This document shows positions 35,000-46,949 of a stretch of DNA of 64,000 nt, piece after piece. The DNA is from Chrysaora quinquecirrha. Lineage: Eukaryota; Cnidaria; Scyphozoa; Semaeostomeae; Pelagiidae. A program made the position numbers and the translations under genes. Below the pieces are notes generated by a model. That model was not told the origin of the DNA, did no database searches, and was given only the letters and a program-made list of their open reading frames with translations. Positions within the stretch are counted from its first letter, which is position 1; each line of letters starts with the position of its first letter. The stretch spans positions 62,001-126,000 of the forward strand of contig JACTAT010000008.1 in assembly GCA_014526335.1 (NCBI GenBank). Direction: 5' to 3'.

Positions 35000-36720
35000 A
35001 CTATTTTTCAGTAAAAATACTGTTAGTCCTGCATGTTCAGTTTTTGTTAGCGGAACAATCGTGAATTTTATAATACGAGCATGAAACTTGGTGAACCTAC
35101 ACAGTTTGATGGGCTTAAAAAGATAGGATGCAGACGCCAAATGCCCCTTTCTGCTTTTTTAAGACTAGGGAGGGTAATTGTTACCAGATCTCTACGAAAG
35201 CTATAACGCTAATTCTTATATGAATTGTAATACATGTATCAAACTTGGTGAAAAGGGGTAGTTTGACACCCTGAAAAAATAGGATATGGACAACGACTGA
35301 AAAATGCCCCTTTGTGCTATTTTTAGAATGGGGTAATTCATATCAGACCGCTACGTACACCATAACAGTAGTTTTTTTATAAACTGTAATACAGGCACCA
35401 AACTTGGCGAAAAAGGGTGGTTCGACACGCCGATCAAGATTGGATATGGACCAAAATTGAAAAATACCCGTTCATTGTGCTATTTTTAGCATGGGGTCAT
35501 TTGGTAATGGACCTTTAAATAATTTCTAAACAGTCGTTTTGTTGTAAATTGTAATAAAGGCATCAAACTTTGCTAAAAGGGACTGTTTGATAAGGTAAAC
35601 AAACCATTCCAAAGAAACCGGGAGCAAGTGCGTGAAGTTTCAAACAATCATACTCATGAGCCACACATTCAAATCTTCCCTCAGGGTCATCTCACAACGC
35701 GTACGACCTGAAATTGTTACATCCATAAATCGATGACAACGGACCTTTCAGATCAGCCAAGATCTGTACCTCTATTTCATTGACAACATCATATCCTTTG
35801 ATCGCGTCATGCACAGATATCTCATGCTGTTGGTGTCCGCCCTCATTATTTTCAACCAAGAATTCGCATTTTCCAGCCCCTGTATTACAATCAAACGGCA
35901 GTGATTCGACATGGCAATAACATCAGCGAAGCAATAGGGTGGCCATCACGCGTAGTGTAAGGCAAGGCTGGTTAAAATCACCAGGCTACATATATACAGT
36001 TACACACCCTATGGCCTTTGGAAGACCACGACGGGGTAAAAATTGGTGGTGTTAGCATCATGAACATCACGAAGAGGTCTGGTACCTATTACCCAGTCTA
36101 AAAATAGCACAAAGGGACATTTTTCTTTTGGGGTCTGCATCCTATACTTTTCAGCGAATCAAACTGCCTATGTAGACAAAGCGCATTACAGTTTCACTGA
36201 TTGCAACAAAGTTACAATAATATCACCGTGGCCTGGGTCAAAGTACCCCATTCTAAAAATAGCAGAAAGGGGTATTTTTTTGGGGTCCCGACCCTATCTT
36301 TTTAGCTCATCGTGTTGGGATACCGAGTTTCGTGCTGATATCGTAATTTGAACGGTATTTACAGTAAAAGCCTTCAAAAAGGGCTGGAACCGACGACCCC
36401 ATGCTAAAAATAGCATTTGGGGCATTTTTGAGTTGGACTCCCGACCCTGACTTTTTCAGGGCATTAAACTGTGTTGGGATACCGAGTTTCATGCTGATAT
36501 CGTAATTTGAACGGTATTTATAGTAAGAGCCTTCAAAAAGGGCTGAAACCGAGTACCCCATGCTAAAAATAGCATTTCGGGCATTTTTAAGTTGGGGTCT
36601 CGACCCTATCTTTTTCTGCACATCAAACTGTGTAGGTTCACGAATTTTCATGCTGGTATCGTAAAATGCACGATTCGTCCAAATTTTTCCTCTAAAAGCC
36701 CTGACACAATTCATTTCAAA
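35000..36720. mobile_element. foldback FB3 with degenerate tandem-repeat arms
   Basis: Left arm (about 35040-35590) holds three units reading AAACTTGGTGAA...ACACAGTTTGATGGGC...GATAGGATG...ATTTTTAG. Right arm (about 36080-36700) holds four units in reverse complement (CTATCTTTTTCTGCACATCA, AACTGTGTAGGTTCAC). Unit length is roughly 130-180 bp. The arms flank a unique 0.5-kb centre containing an exon-like frame. The 135-codon minus-strand frame at 36307-36714 is built of these repeats. Confidence 0.6.
35692..35922 (-). CDS. exon-like open frame in the FB3 centre
   Basis: A 76-codon frame without ATG in the unique spacer between the FB3 arms. It reads LPFDCNTGAGKCEFLVENNE early and YDVVNEIEVQILADLKGPLS later, then ends NNFRSYAL. 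Codon and residue mix look like real protein (balanced, paired cysteines, no low complexity), unlike the repeat-derived frames nearby. I do not recognise the family. A possible acceptor (TAATACAG before GGGCTGG) lies inside. It could be a captured host exon or part of the foldback's own lost gene. Confidence 0.3.
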   Translation of the reverse strand, partial: CYCHVESLPFDCNTGAGKCEFLVENNEGGHQQHEISVHDAIKGYDVVNEIEVQILADLKGPLSSIYGCNNFRSYAL

Positions 36721-36820
36721 GTATCAAAAAGATTGTTTCTTCCAAGGAAATTGGATGAATTCCGACGAATTACGATCAGTAAGATATATGTAAACAAAAC
36801 TTACATGAAATAAAGATAAA

Positions 36821-37290
36821 ATATGTGTAGTAGTTAGCATATTTTATCATATTCACATACATTAGCATATTTAGTTTACCCATCCTTTAGCACTAGCCAT
36901 TTTAGGTAACATCCTGTTGCAGCACTAGCATAGGCATCCCCGCATTGCATCATTGCATGCTGCCCACGTAGGTAATTCTCGCAGCATCATAGGTATTACC
37001 TTATTTGTCAAATGTAGCATAGCCTTCGTTATTCATTCCATATTTAGCTAGTTATTCTTACCGTTATAGCCTATCATTTCATTCCTTATATGTAGAAAAA
37101 TATTGTTTATAGCTCACTTAGATTAAGTATAAAAGTAGGTAGATTTTAGTTGGTAGTTATTCAGATTCAGATTCAGTTGGTTGGTACGTAGAAAACACAG
37201 AAAAGCACAGATTCAAGTTTCTCTCTCTCGCGGTCATTCTACTGCGGCACGCAAGCAAAGTCTACCATAGTTTTGGGTGAGATCATTTCA
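36821..37290 (+). other. possible solo LTR or lone promoter
   Basis: A TATAAAAG box at 37128-37135 followed about 30 bp later by TCAGATTCAGATTCAGT and a CTCTCTCTCGCGGTC segment, an LTR-like layout. No second copy, integrase or RT frame is present, so the call is weak. Confidence 0.2.
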
Positions 37291-38035
37291 AATTGTTCTT
37301 AGTATATGTATTCTAGTTTAGTTTTATTGGTAATTCGTCAAAACCCACGTTTTACCAATTATGGACGATGATTTGGACAACTGGCCCAATTTTCGATGAT
37401 ATGCAGCATATGAAAACTGTACTTTTTGGTTATTAAGATCTATTCTTCCTCTTGGAGGCTTTTTGGATAAGAAAGGACAAATAAACAAAACTGGTAGCTA
37501 TAGCTTCCAAGCTTTTACATAAAGCAAACCAAACACAAACTACAAAGGACTAGAAACTAGATATTGTAAACTACAAACTAGAACCTACATACTCTAAACA
37601 ATCGTTTGTTAGTAGAATTCATTGTTAGAGATTCTCAGAAATATGGCTATGGACATCATGAACAAGGTATTTATATACCATATCATTTAGATAAATTAAA
37701 CAGTCGAGTTTTACGTTTCTTCCTCTGGCCTTCAAGAATTTCTCCAATGTTAACTGCCATATTGAAATGCGACTGTTGACATCTGGAAGAAAAGTCATAT
37801 AAAAATAATCGTAATATCATTTCCAGGATGAATTGCTCCCCCGAAAACTTTTCAAAATACCACCTCCAGATTGGCTTGGATTGGCTGTTTTTTCAAGTTA
37901 CAGCATTTAGCCGTTTAGCTGCCCTCTTGTTTATCCGGACTTCGATTATCCGGTCCGTCAACGATTCCAGCTATGAAATGATTATTTGGCAAATGTTCTA
38001 TTTTTCTTTGCAAAAACCACTCAATCTTCAAAATG

Positions 38036-38575
38036 CCTGGCAATTGTAATCACAAAATCTCTTTAAAACCTCAACTACTCTATAGATGAAGTCACTGCAG
38101 TTTACAAAACGGTCGCGGGAACTGATTGCTGGCAAGTGTGAGCCGTGAGGCAGCAAATAGCGAGCCAATGAGTGGCTCATTTTTTAAAAGTGTTTAATGT
38201 AACAGAATGTTTGTCTTGAAAAATTGAAAAATATATAATTGTTAATTTTTTAATGGTTAAGCTGCCATTATATGGTTTTGTTAATCCGAAAATCCCTTGT
38301 CCTGAGTTCGCCGGATAATCGAAAATAGCTACTTTATCAAAAGCTATAGAATCCGAAATGACTTGAACCTTGAAGCAATGTGTCATAAGGTTACAAGGAA
38401 AATAAAATATCTAAAGATAATTAATATTCTGATATCACAAGAGCATTCATGTTTTTAGAGAATGAAAAACAATAACACTAAGAGATTGAGCAAAGAAAAT
38501 TGGGTGTTTTCGCTCAGATAAACAAAGTAACTAGGGGGCCTGAGCCCCCTGACCCCCCCTGCCCTACACCCCCGC
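38036..38575 (+). repeat. dispersed repeat, copy 2
   Basis: Matches 20026-20562 in the same orientation from CCTGGCAATTGTAATCAC to the CCCCCCTG tail. Upstream, 37930-37960 has TTATCCGGACTTCGATTATC, so this copy may include more of a Tigger-like element. Confidence 0.75.
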
Positions 38576-39184
38576 TCTTCTCTCATAACATCGCATTCTT
38601 CTGAATCTCTTCGTAGAATTATACTAGATATGGCGACATGATTAACGTTTTGTTTTTCAGTTAAAGCTAATATCATAATTGTCCACATTTTCACAGCACG
38701 GGTTGTGTTTTGTTCCACACAGCAGAATTAAAGCATACTGATTCATGCTCAGAGTCACGTGGTCCCATTTTAAATGTAAAGTAGATGAGCTGAATTCGTT
38801 TCTTTCGACTCTTCTCAACATTGGCATTCTTTTGAGTTCTGTTTCGACTTTCAGATGGACTTTATCAGCCCGCATTTAGGTCGTGTCGAATTTAATGAAT
38901 TGTCTTAATTAATTAATTAACTGCAGTAAATCAAGTTTGATTAAATTTGACCAAAATGTGACCATATAAGGCAACGCTGAATTTATGTCAAACTTGTGAA
39001 TTAATTTCGGCAAATCCTGCTGCATTTAATTGGGTGAATTATGTCGAACTTAATTCAATATAAATCTTGCTTGCATTAAATTCGACATAACCTAAAAGCA
39101 GCCTTATGAAATAACCCTCAGGCAGTTCTGTCTGATACGTTGTTTTGTTCTTGGATTCCAGAATAATCACCCCATGTAATGTCT

Positions 39185-39880
39185 GTGCAGTACGGTGGGG
39201 GATGTGCAGTACGGTGGCGGATGTTCAGTACGGTGGGGGGATACCATGATTGCCGTGGGGAGGCATCTTGCAGTACGGTGGGGATGTTCAGTACGGTGGG
39301 GGATACCATGATTGCCGTGGCGGATGTTCAGTACGGTGGGGGATACCATGATGACTGTGGGGATACCATGATTGCCGTGGGAGGCATCATGATTGCCGTG
39401 GCGGATATTCAGTACGGTGGGGGATACCATGATGACTGTGGGGATACCATGATTGCCGTGGGAGGCATCTCGGAGTACGGTGGGGATGTTCAGTACGGTG
39501 GGGATACCATGATTGCCGTGGCGGATATTCAGTACGGTGGGGGATACCATGATGCCTGTGGGGGATACCATGATAGCCGTGGGGAGGCATCATGATTGCC
39601 GTGGCGGATATTCAGTACAGTGGGGGATACCATGATGACTGTGGGGGGATACCATGATTGCCGTGGGGAGGCATCTCGGAGTACGGTGGGGATGTTCAGT
39701 ACGGTGGGGGGATACCATGATTGCTGTGGCGGATATTCAGTACGGTGGGGGGATACCATGATGCCTGTGGGGGGATACCAAGATTGCCGTGGGGAGGCAT
39801 CATGATTGCCGTGGCGGATATTCAGTACGGTGGGGGGATATCTTTGAGTACGGTGGGGGATGTTCAGTACGGTGGGGGTA
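39185..39880. repeat. TACGGTGGGG minisatellite, left arm of FB2
   Basis: Irregular mosaic of about 40-bp units. Open frames in both directions are artefacts of the repeat. Confidence 0.9.
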
Positions 39881-40011
39881 AAATATGATCTAATCAACTA
39901 AATCATGGTAAATCAGAGACGGGGGCTAAATATTTCTGCTTCAGCAACAATCGTTGAGCCTCTTCAAGCGATATCTTAGCTTCTCAAAGCTCAACGGGAT
40001 ACAAATGGGAT

Positions 40012-40303
40012 ACACGCTTTTTTTTTTATAAGGAACCACTTTATAAGGAACCTACATGTAGAAGGCCCGAAAATTTAAAGAACTTATACTACTAAAGAGA
40101 AAATCATTAAGGAACTTTTGAATGTTGAATTCTTTTATCACTGCAAATAATCAAGAATTAGAAAGCCGGTTCCATTCATTTGCAATCGAAAATCACATAA
40201 ATTTTACTTTAAGCATGTATCCAATGTTTCTTTGAGTAGTCTCGAGCTTTGCTCACTTGCAAATGCCTCTCTTTTATTGTTAAGACCATTGTATGTGCAG
40301 TTG
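40012..40303. mobile_element. truncated TTATAAGGAACC MITE
   Basis: Reverse complement of most of the 14.1-kb MITE (about 14215-14506), starting ACACGC and ending ATGTGCAGTT, where the Harbinger element begins. The missing half is not found on the other side of the Harbinger. Confidence 0.8.
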
Positions 40304-40619
40304 AAGGCGGGATTACACTATCATCTCTAGGTACAAGTTGCTTCACATTTTTTCTGTGATGACAAACAGCGAGAGAATGCGATAGTGTAAGGTGCGGTAA
40401 AAGTTGCTTGTAGTTGCGCGTTGGAGGTGATAAAACCAAGTTTTTTAATCCATCTCGCGGCATTTCAATTTGATTGCTGATCAAATTTTTTTAAATCCCT
40501 ACAAGTTTTTCAAAGGAGCCGACATTTTGGCGCGCGATTCAAGGCAGTGTTGGCGCGTAAATTTCTTCTGAAACATTCAAGATTGCCACTGACGACTGTG
40601 AGGGGCCTATTGTGAGAAA

Positions 40620-42359
40620 ATGGAGTTTCAGAGTATCGAGTCGAGTGAGTCGAGTGATGACGAAAGAGAGAAGGCTGTGGCTGCTATTTTGCTGTGTTGT
40701 GCATTGAATATGCAGAAGAAAAAAAAGAGGAAAAAAAGAGTTTATTGGGTAAAACCATGGTTAACTGAACGTGATAATAAAAGTTTGTACACAAATTTGG
40801 TAAAGGAGTTAATATTGGCAGACAGAGGGGATTACAGAAGGTTTATGAGAATGAATACAGAAACGTTTGAGGTTAGGCCTAATATTTTTTTATTTTACTG
40901 TAATGTTTATAGATAATCATGTATTCATGAATAAATGCTAAGGTTTATATAGTTATCAATAACATTATTGTACAGGTCCATATTTATTTTTCTGATTTCG
41001 CTCTTTGCTTAGGTGTTTTATCTTATAGATAGCTTAGCTAGATACCTAGACTAGTCCCAAACACGGTTTTCATTTTCATCCAGTAAAGAATTTTATTATT
41101 AATCAGAATTAAATTTTCTTTGATTAAAATTTTTTTATAACATTTTTGTACAGATGCTCTTGTTCAAAATTCGTCCATCCATTGAAGGACAAACTACCCA
41201 CCTACGAAAGCCTATAAGCCCAGAGGAGAAATTAGCAGTGACACTTAGGTTTCTTGCTACAGGTGAAAGCTACAATAGCTTACAATATCAATTCAGAATA
41301 CATGAGACCACAATCAGCAAATTTATTCCAAAGGTATGTGATGGAATTTATAATGCACTGAAAGATGAATATTTCACTTGCCCAAATACAGAGAACGAAT
41401 GGATGAAGCTTGCACAAGGCACAGAAGAACGTTGGCAATTTCCAAATGCATTTGCTGCCGCAGATGGGAAGCACATATCAATATACCATCCAAAAGATTC
41501 AGGGGCCAGCTTCTACAATTACAAAGGCTTTTATAGCATTGTTCTGATGGCACTTGTTGACTTTGATTACAAATTTGTATTTGCAGATGTTGGGTGTCAA
41601 GGCAGAATCAGTGATGGGGGCGTTTACAGAAACTCCGAACTTTCCAAACTGCTATCACAAGGTGCCCTGAATCTCCCAGCACCAAGATCTTTGCCAAAGT
41701 CAATGGATCCTGCATGGGAACCTTTTACTGTTGAAGAAAGTTTACCCTTTGTTTTTGTTGGTGACAATGCTTTTCCACTAACAACACACTGCCTGAAACC
41801 ATACCCTGACAGAGCATTAACAGACAGGAAAAGAGTCTTCAACTATAGACTTTCACGTTTCAGAAGAGTAACAGAAAATGCATTTGGCATACTGACCAGT
41901 GTTTTTAGGATATTCTCTACTAAGATCAATTTATGTCCAGACACAGCCACCAAAGTAGTTTTGGCATCATTGGTGCTCCATAACTTGTTAAGAACAAAAT
42001 CACCTGAGTCCTATACACCAAGTGGATTTGCTGATGAAGTTGAAGGAGATCATATAATTGAAGGTCAATGGAGAAAACAAACAACTGGTTCTAATTTTAA
42101 AGCTTTGCCACCAAGGAGACATGGAAATAACCAGAAAAAAACAGCTGAAGAATATCGAGATATCTTTGCAGATCATTTTATGGCCCAGGACAAGTACCCT
42201 GGCAATGGAAATGTCTCACCGCAACCAGTTAACAGTATTTTTTCAATTCTCATGAATTTTCTTATTTTAGAAATGTATATGTTTGTTTTGATTGAAATGT
42301 TTCATGAAAATACATTTAATCTATTTTATCAACTTATAATAGATTTAATCAACTTATAA
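40620..42359 (+). CDS. Harbinger DDE transposase (HARBI1-like nuclease)
   Basis: Two exons: 40620-40871 (84 codons, donor GTTAGG) and 41154-42359 (acceptor TGTACAG), phase 0, about 485 residues. Family signatures in order: KLAVTLRFLATGESYNSLQ helical region (exon 2 residues 26-44), RWQFPNAF-ADGKHI with the first catalytic Asp (exon 2 residue 104), GRISDGGVY (Asp 154), GDNAFPL (Asp 204) and RRVTENAFGILTSVFRIF with Glu 241. Harbinger nucleases cut and paste DNA in the nucleus but need the partner DNA-binding protein for nuclear import and end recognition (family knowledge). The last about 40 residues after QPVNS are hydrophobic and may be read-through of an unspliced terminal intron. The start lies inside the terminal repeat. 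Confidence 0.9.
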
Positions 42360-42404
42360 AGCCCAAAACACATGATATTTGAACCAAAGTTATAGTTTCT
42401 TTGT

Positions 42405-43759
42405 TTATAGTTCAAGTATATCACTATTGTTACTAGAGCATCTTGATACTGAACCAAATGGAGTTTGGGGTGAATTGCTACCATATGAAGGTGTTTGGTA
42501 AGGCTCATGTCTGAGCCCTACTCCATTGTGTGGAGATTGCATTCTTGAGTGCATGCCAGCATTTCTCTGTTGATGTTGATGCATTTGTGCAAACATGTGC
42601 TGTGCTCCTCCCCTATACTTGGTCTCAAATATCAGGCGTTGAATTTCCATTTTTAAAAAATCCTTGCTTTCTCCTTCATTGATCGTTTCCAACATCTTCA
42701 CAATCATATCCCCAAAAACATGATCAGCTGACAGTGTTTTCTCAACTTTTTTTGGATTTTCTTTTGGTTTGCTCAAAACATTAATAGCTGTTTCAATCAA
42801 CTGATTTGTTTTATTTACTTCCATTTGCTTGGCAGATTTGCTGGAAGGTTTGTTATCTATTGAATAGGCACAATTCTCTTCAGCTGCAGCTCTTTTGGTG
42901 CCTATATTTGAAACTGTAGGACGTGGTGTTACATTGTCTGATAAAAACGACAGAGCATCGTAAAACTGCCACTTGCTCCGGTATATATCACCAGCACCAG
43001 CACCACTAACTTTTGACTGCTCTGTTTTATTTTTCTCAGCCACATAGTATGACCTGAGAGCATTCAATTTTCTTTGTACTTCATCATATGATGGAAGTGG
43101 CTCAACTTCCATTTCAGATAAAGCTGAAATGATGTTGGTGATGCAATTTCTTCTTTTCTCCTTAATATGGTACATAGGGTGTTTCACATCATATAACAAT
43201 TGTTCATCTTCCCACAAAGCTACAAGTTTCTCCACAACTTCATCTTTCCAATCATATTTAATTTCCTTCGTTTTTCTAGTCCTTTTTGTGACAGGTTTCA
43301 CCAGTTCCACTGATGGAACAGGAGGTACTTGATTTGGCAGTACTTTAAATGCATTTTCTTGAGTCCCTTCTTGTGTTACCTCGTCTAATTCTTCCTCGTA
43401 ATAACCTTCTTGTTCTTGACTAAAATAAAAATTGAGATGGTAAACGAAATGGGCCCAAGGTAGGTTTTAGACACTTACCAGTATTCGGCACTAGAAAATG
43501 TGTCCCAAATTACCCCAGTTTCCCTATATTAATGTATAGCCTATGCATTTGTTCAAGGGATGATGAATAAAGCCAGCTTTGGTGAAGTTAGGCCAGGCCG
43601 GCCTAATTAAATTTGAGATTTTATTAAGTTTCTGAAATTTGCTGAATATAGGTACCAATCCATAACTCACCTTTGTGAATTAAACCGCTGTTCTTGTTGT
43701 CTTCTCTGCAAGTGCTCTTCAAAAAGATTACTGGTAAATTGATGAGACTGAAACTCCAT
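42405..43759 (-). CDS. Harbinger MADF/Myb-like DNA-binding protein
   Basis: Two exons: 43671-43759 (ATG, donor GTGAGT) and 42405-43419 (acceptor ATTTTAG), giving about 367 residues in a single frame. The first exon encodes MEFQSHQFTSNLFEEHLQ. An acidic linker (GYYEEELDEV) is followed by a basic KRTRKTKEIKYDWKDE and a MADF-type domain (about residues 85-175: VEKLVALWEDEQLLYDVKHP, CITNIISAL, VQRKLNALRSYY, KSKWQFYDALSFL-like end). The C-terminal third is Gln/His/Ser-rich, as in other Harbinger partner proteins. It converges on the transposase with only about 45 bp between the stop codons. Confidence 0.88.
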
Positions 43760-44129
43760 TCTCTCACAATTCTATAGGCCCCTCACAGTCGTCAGTGGCA
43801 ATCTTGAATGTTTCAGAAGAAGTTTACGCGCCAACACTGCCCTGAATCGCGCGCCAAAAATGTCGGCTCCTTTGAAAAACTTGTAGGGATTCAAAAAAAT
43901 TTGATCAGCAATCAAATTGAAATGCCGCGAGATGGATTAAAAAACTTGGTTTTATCACCTCCAACGCGCAACTACAAGCAACTTTTACCGCACCTTACAC
44001 TATCGCATTCTCTCGCTGTTTGTCATCACAGAAAAAATGTGAAGCAACTTGTACCTAGAGATGATAGTGTAATCCCGCCTTTTGCTGAAGCAGAAATATT
44101 TAGCCCCGTCTCTGATTTACCATGATTTA

Positions 44130-44800
44130 GTCCGTACTCAAAGATATCCCCCACCGTACTGAATATCCGCCACGGCAATCATGATGCCTCCCACGGCAAT
44201 CTTGGTATCCCCCACAGGCATCATGGTATCCCCCACCGTACTGAATATCCGCCACGGCAATCATGGTATCCCCCACCGTACTGAACATCCCCACCGTACT
44301 CCGAGATGCCTCCCACGGCAATCATGGTATCCCCACAGTCATCATGGTATCCCCCACCGTACTGAATATCCGCCACGGCAATCATGATGCCTCCCACGGC
44401 TATCATGGTATCCCCACAGGCATCATGGTATCCCCCACCGTACTGAATATCCGCCACGGCAATCATGGTATCCCCACCGTACTGAACATCCCCACCGTAC
44501 TCCAAGATGCCTCCCACGGCAATCATGGTATCCCCCACAGTCATCATGGTATCCCCCACCGTACTGAATATCCGCCACGGCAATCATGATGCCTCCCCAC
44601 GGCAATCATGGTATCCCCACAGTCATCATGGTATCCCCCACCGTACTGAACATCCGCCACGGCAATCATGGTATCCCCCACCGTACTGAACATCCCCCAC
44701 CGTACTGCAAGATGCCTCCCCACGGCAATCATGGTATCCCCCCACCGTACTGAACATCCGCCACCGTACTGCACATCCCCCACCGTACTGCACAGACATT
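44130..44800. repeat. TACGGTGGGG minisatellite, right arm of FB2
   Basis: Reverse-complement counterpart of the 39185-39880 array, with the same mixture of unit variants in mirrored order. Confidence 0.9.
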
Positions 44801-44819
44801 ACATGGGGTGATAATAATC

Positions 44820-46445
44820 GTACTCTTGTATTGGGTATTTGCAAAATTGCTTGGATCTCTGGTTTGTTTATCTCTCTGTCTTTGTCCACTAAATGTGCTT
44901 TGTGGCATACTTTGTTTTGTCAAATGATTTGCAGTTGCTAATTTGCAGTTCTGTTCTGGGCAAGATTTTTGTTAATCAGGAAAGCATTCATTCAAGCGCA
45001 CTGAAGCAATTGCTTGTATTAGTTGGTACATTGGTGGAAAAAACTGACTTTACCTCAGTTAGTTAGTAACTTGGCGTTGGTATCAATATTGAATTCAAAT
45101 GCTAAGAGTTAGCTTTCACTTGAGTAACAATACAGCCCAGACTTATTCATCCTCCTTGCTGGTTAGTTGCTGCTTTCCTTGCCCGAAATTATTTGTATGT
45201 ATAGGGGAATAGTTTCCTGCCGAACCTACTTCCTGACCTAGCTACACGTGATACAAAATGCTTATGTTCATTAAAAAGCAAGGAGAGAAAGCTGGCAAGG
45301 AACAACGTGGATTCAAACAGGAAAAGGTATAATCAATATAATGAATGCAATAAATTATAGATTACCTGTATGCATATGTATCACCGTAATCCAAAGAGTC
45401 AATATATGTTTCTAACCATGTGAGTCCACAAGACGTATCGGTCATTATTACAAAGTCGTCGTGGCGCAATGTACGTCGATAATTTTGCGTCATTTCTGTA
45501 AAGTTGGCATATTTGCTGTTTTTCTGTTAAATAAGATATTTCGTTATTCCATAGTTGGTTATTTAAAGGACAGATCCACAAGTAATTAATAAAAGATTTC
45601 AAATTGAAATCATATAAGATAGATAAGCTAAGTAAAAAAACTCTTTACCTGTATTTTCAGCCTCGATAAAGTAGCTAGCGTCTTTAAGCCGCTAGTAAAT
45701 TTCAAACTTCAAACTTCGTAATGGCTTATTTGAATTTTCCTGCCAGTCTATATAACCCAACTAAACCCAATTTTTAAAGCAAGATTTCTTAGTAAGAGGT
45801 AAACACGTAATAAAGAAAATCTTGGTTTTCGACAGAAAATCAAGCGATGTGTAGAAATCTATGTTTTGGGCAGGAAAAATCCAATTCACATGAAGGAATT
45901 GATTGTTTTGGAGTACATGGTTCTGAATAGTGCCATTTGGCAAATGTCGTGCTATTTCTAGCTACTATCTGGTCAGTTCATTACCGCTTTATTTCTTTGG
46001 AAAAATTCTATGAGCATTTCTGCATTGGCACTGCAAGGTCGGTTGAACTCAATCAAATCGACAACATTCTTCAAGCAAAACTCAGCTTTAAGATAAAGTT
46101 AGATTATTCTTATTCAACAAAAAAGGCGGCTTAATTATTTAGTTACAGAAACCTTTGAGTTTGGCTCTGCAATCAGCAGAGCAGTGGGTCTTAAAATTTC
46201 GGAAATAAGCAACATCAAAACTGCTAGTTTCTGGAACATATTCCGCTGCCAGCGTGCAGCAGAGACAATGATACCAGTTAAAGGTTCTTAAAGGATTCGA
46301 GGCAAAACTGCATTATCACTTGTCTGAAACTGAAGCCTTAAAGCAGAATGATAGATGCCCAGTGGTTTAGCACAACATGCAGTGGAACTAGCCTGCCACT
46401 TTCTAGCCACCCCATGCTGTCACATATCCTTTAAATTGATAAAAG
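44820..46445. other. non-coding spacer
   Basis: No gene recognised; only short frames (67 codons or fewer) without motifs. Confidence 0.45.
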
Positions 46446-46451
46446 TATATA

Positions 46452-46947
46452 CAGTTGACATCCGCTAATTCGACTGCTCGCTATCTCAAACATTCGCTAT
46501 CTCGAACGATTTTCTTTTATGTATAAGGGTTTGTATAGAAAAATAATTCGCTATCTCGAACATTCGCTATCTCGAATGACTTTCCATTTGGTATATGGGT
46601 TTGTATAGAAAAATCATCCTCTATCTCGAACAATTTTCGATTTCTCATGCAGGAAAAACTGCTCTTTATCTTGAACTTTGCGAAATTTCCTGCTGAATTG
46701 GATAAAGTGGCAGGACCAAAATATGCTTATATATAAATTTGTCTAGCGGGAATGGCAGCAGCCAGGTGATACGCTACCCATGTTTGCAGCAGTTGAAGCT
46801 CCGATGGGCTGCCGGTGTTCATAGGTTCTGGCCTGCCACTTTATCAAAAAAAAATCATATTAATATAGGGCATCCTTTATTTCGAACATTCGTTATCTGG
46901 AACAAATTCCAGTTTCCTTGAGACTTCGAGATAGCGGATGTCAACTG
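46452..46947. mobile_element. pogo/Tigger-like MITE
   Basis: A 496-bp element: CAGTTGACATCCGCTA left, AGCGGATGTCAACTG right, flanked by TA. Inside, TTCGCTATCTCGAAC repeats several times near the left end. Related by end sequence to the element at 18859-19666. No transposase. Confidence 0.8.
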
Positions 46948-46949
46948 TA

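Larger units (their letters stand above)
40304..44081. mobile_element. PIF/Harbinger transposon, apparently complete
   Basis: A 3.8-kb element with very long inverted ends: AAGGCGGGATTACACTATCA at 40304 and its reverse complement ending 44081. The terminal repeats are about 330 bp each (40304-40634 and 43748-44081), over 90 percent alike by eye. Flanked by TTG on both sides (40301-40303, 44082-44084), a 3-bp duplication of Harbinger size though not the usual TWA. It carries the two genes expected of the superfamily, in convergent orientation: a DDE nuclease and a MADF/Myb-like DNA-binding protein. Both frames are intact, so it may be young. Confidence 0.9.
39166..44812. mobile_element. foldback element FB2 with inverted minisatellite arms
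   Basis: A 5.6-kb structure. Left end ATCACCCCATGTAATGTCTG at 39166 is mirrored by CAGACATTACATGGGGTGAT ending 44812; both sides are flanked by AATA (39162-39165 and 44813-44816), a candidate 4-bp target duplication. Arms of about 790 and 730 bp consist of roughly 40-bp units such as TACGGTGGGGGATACCATGA and TTGCCGTGGCGGATATTCAG, and continue inward with inverted unique sequence (GGGGCTAAATATTTCTGCTT). The centre holds half of a TTATAAGGAACC MITE and a PIF/Harbinger transposon; both look like later insertions. No transposase belonging to the foldback itself was seen. Confidence 0.8.

Noticed and set aside
36307..36714. 135-codon frame with internal repeats
   Set aside because: Consists entirely of FB3 right-arm units.
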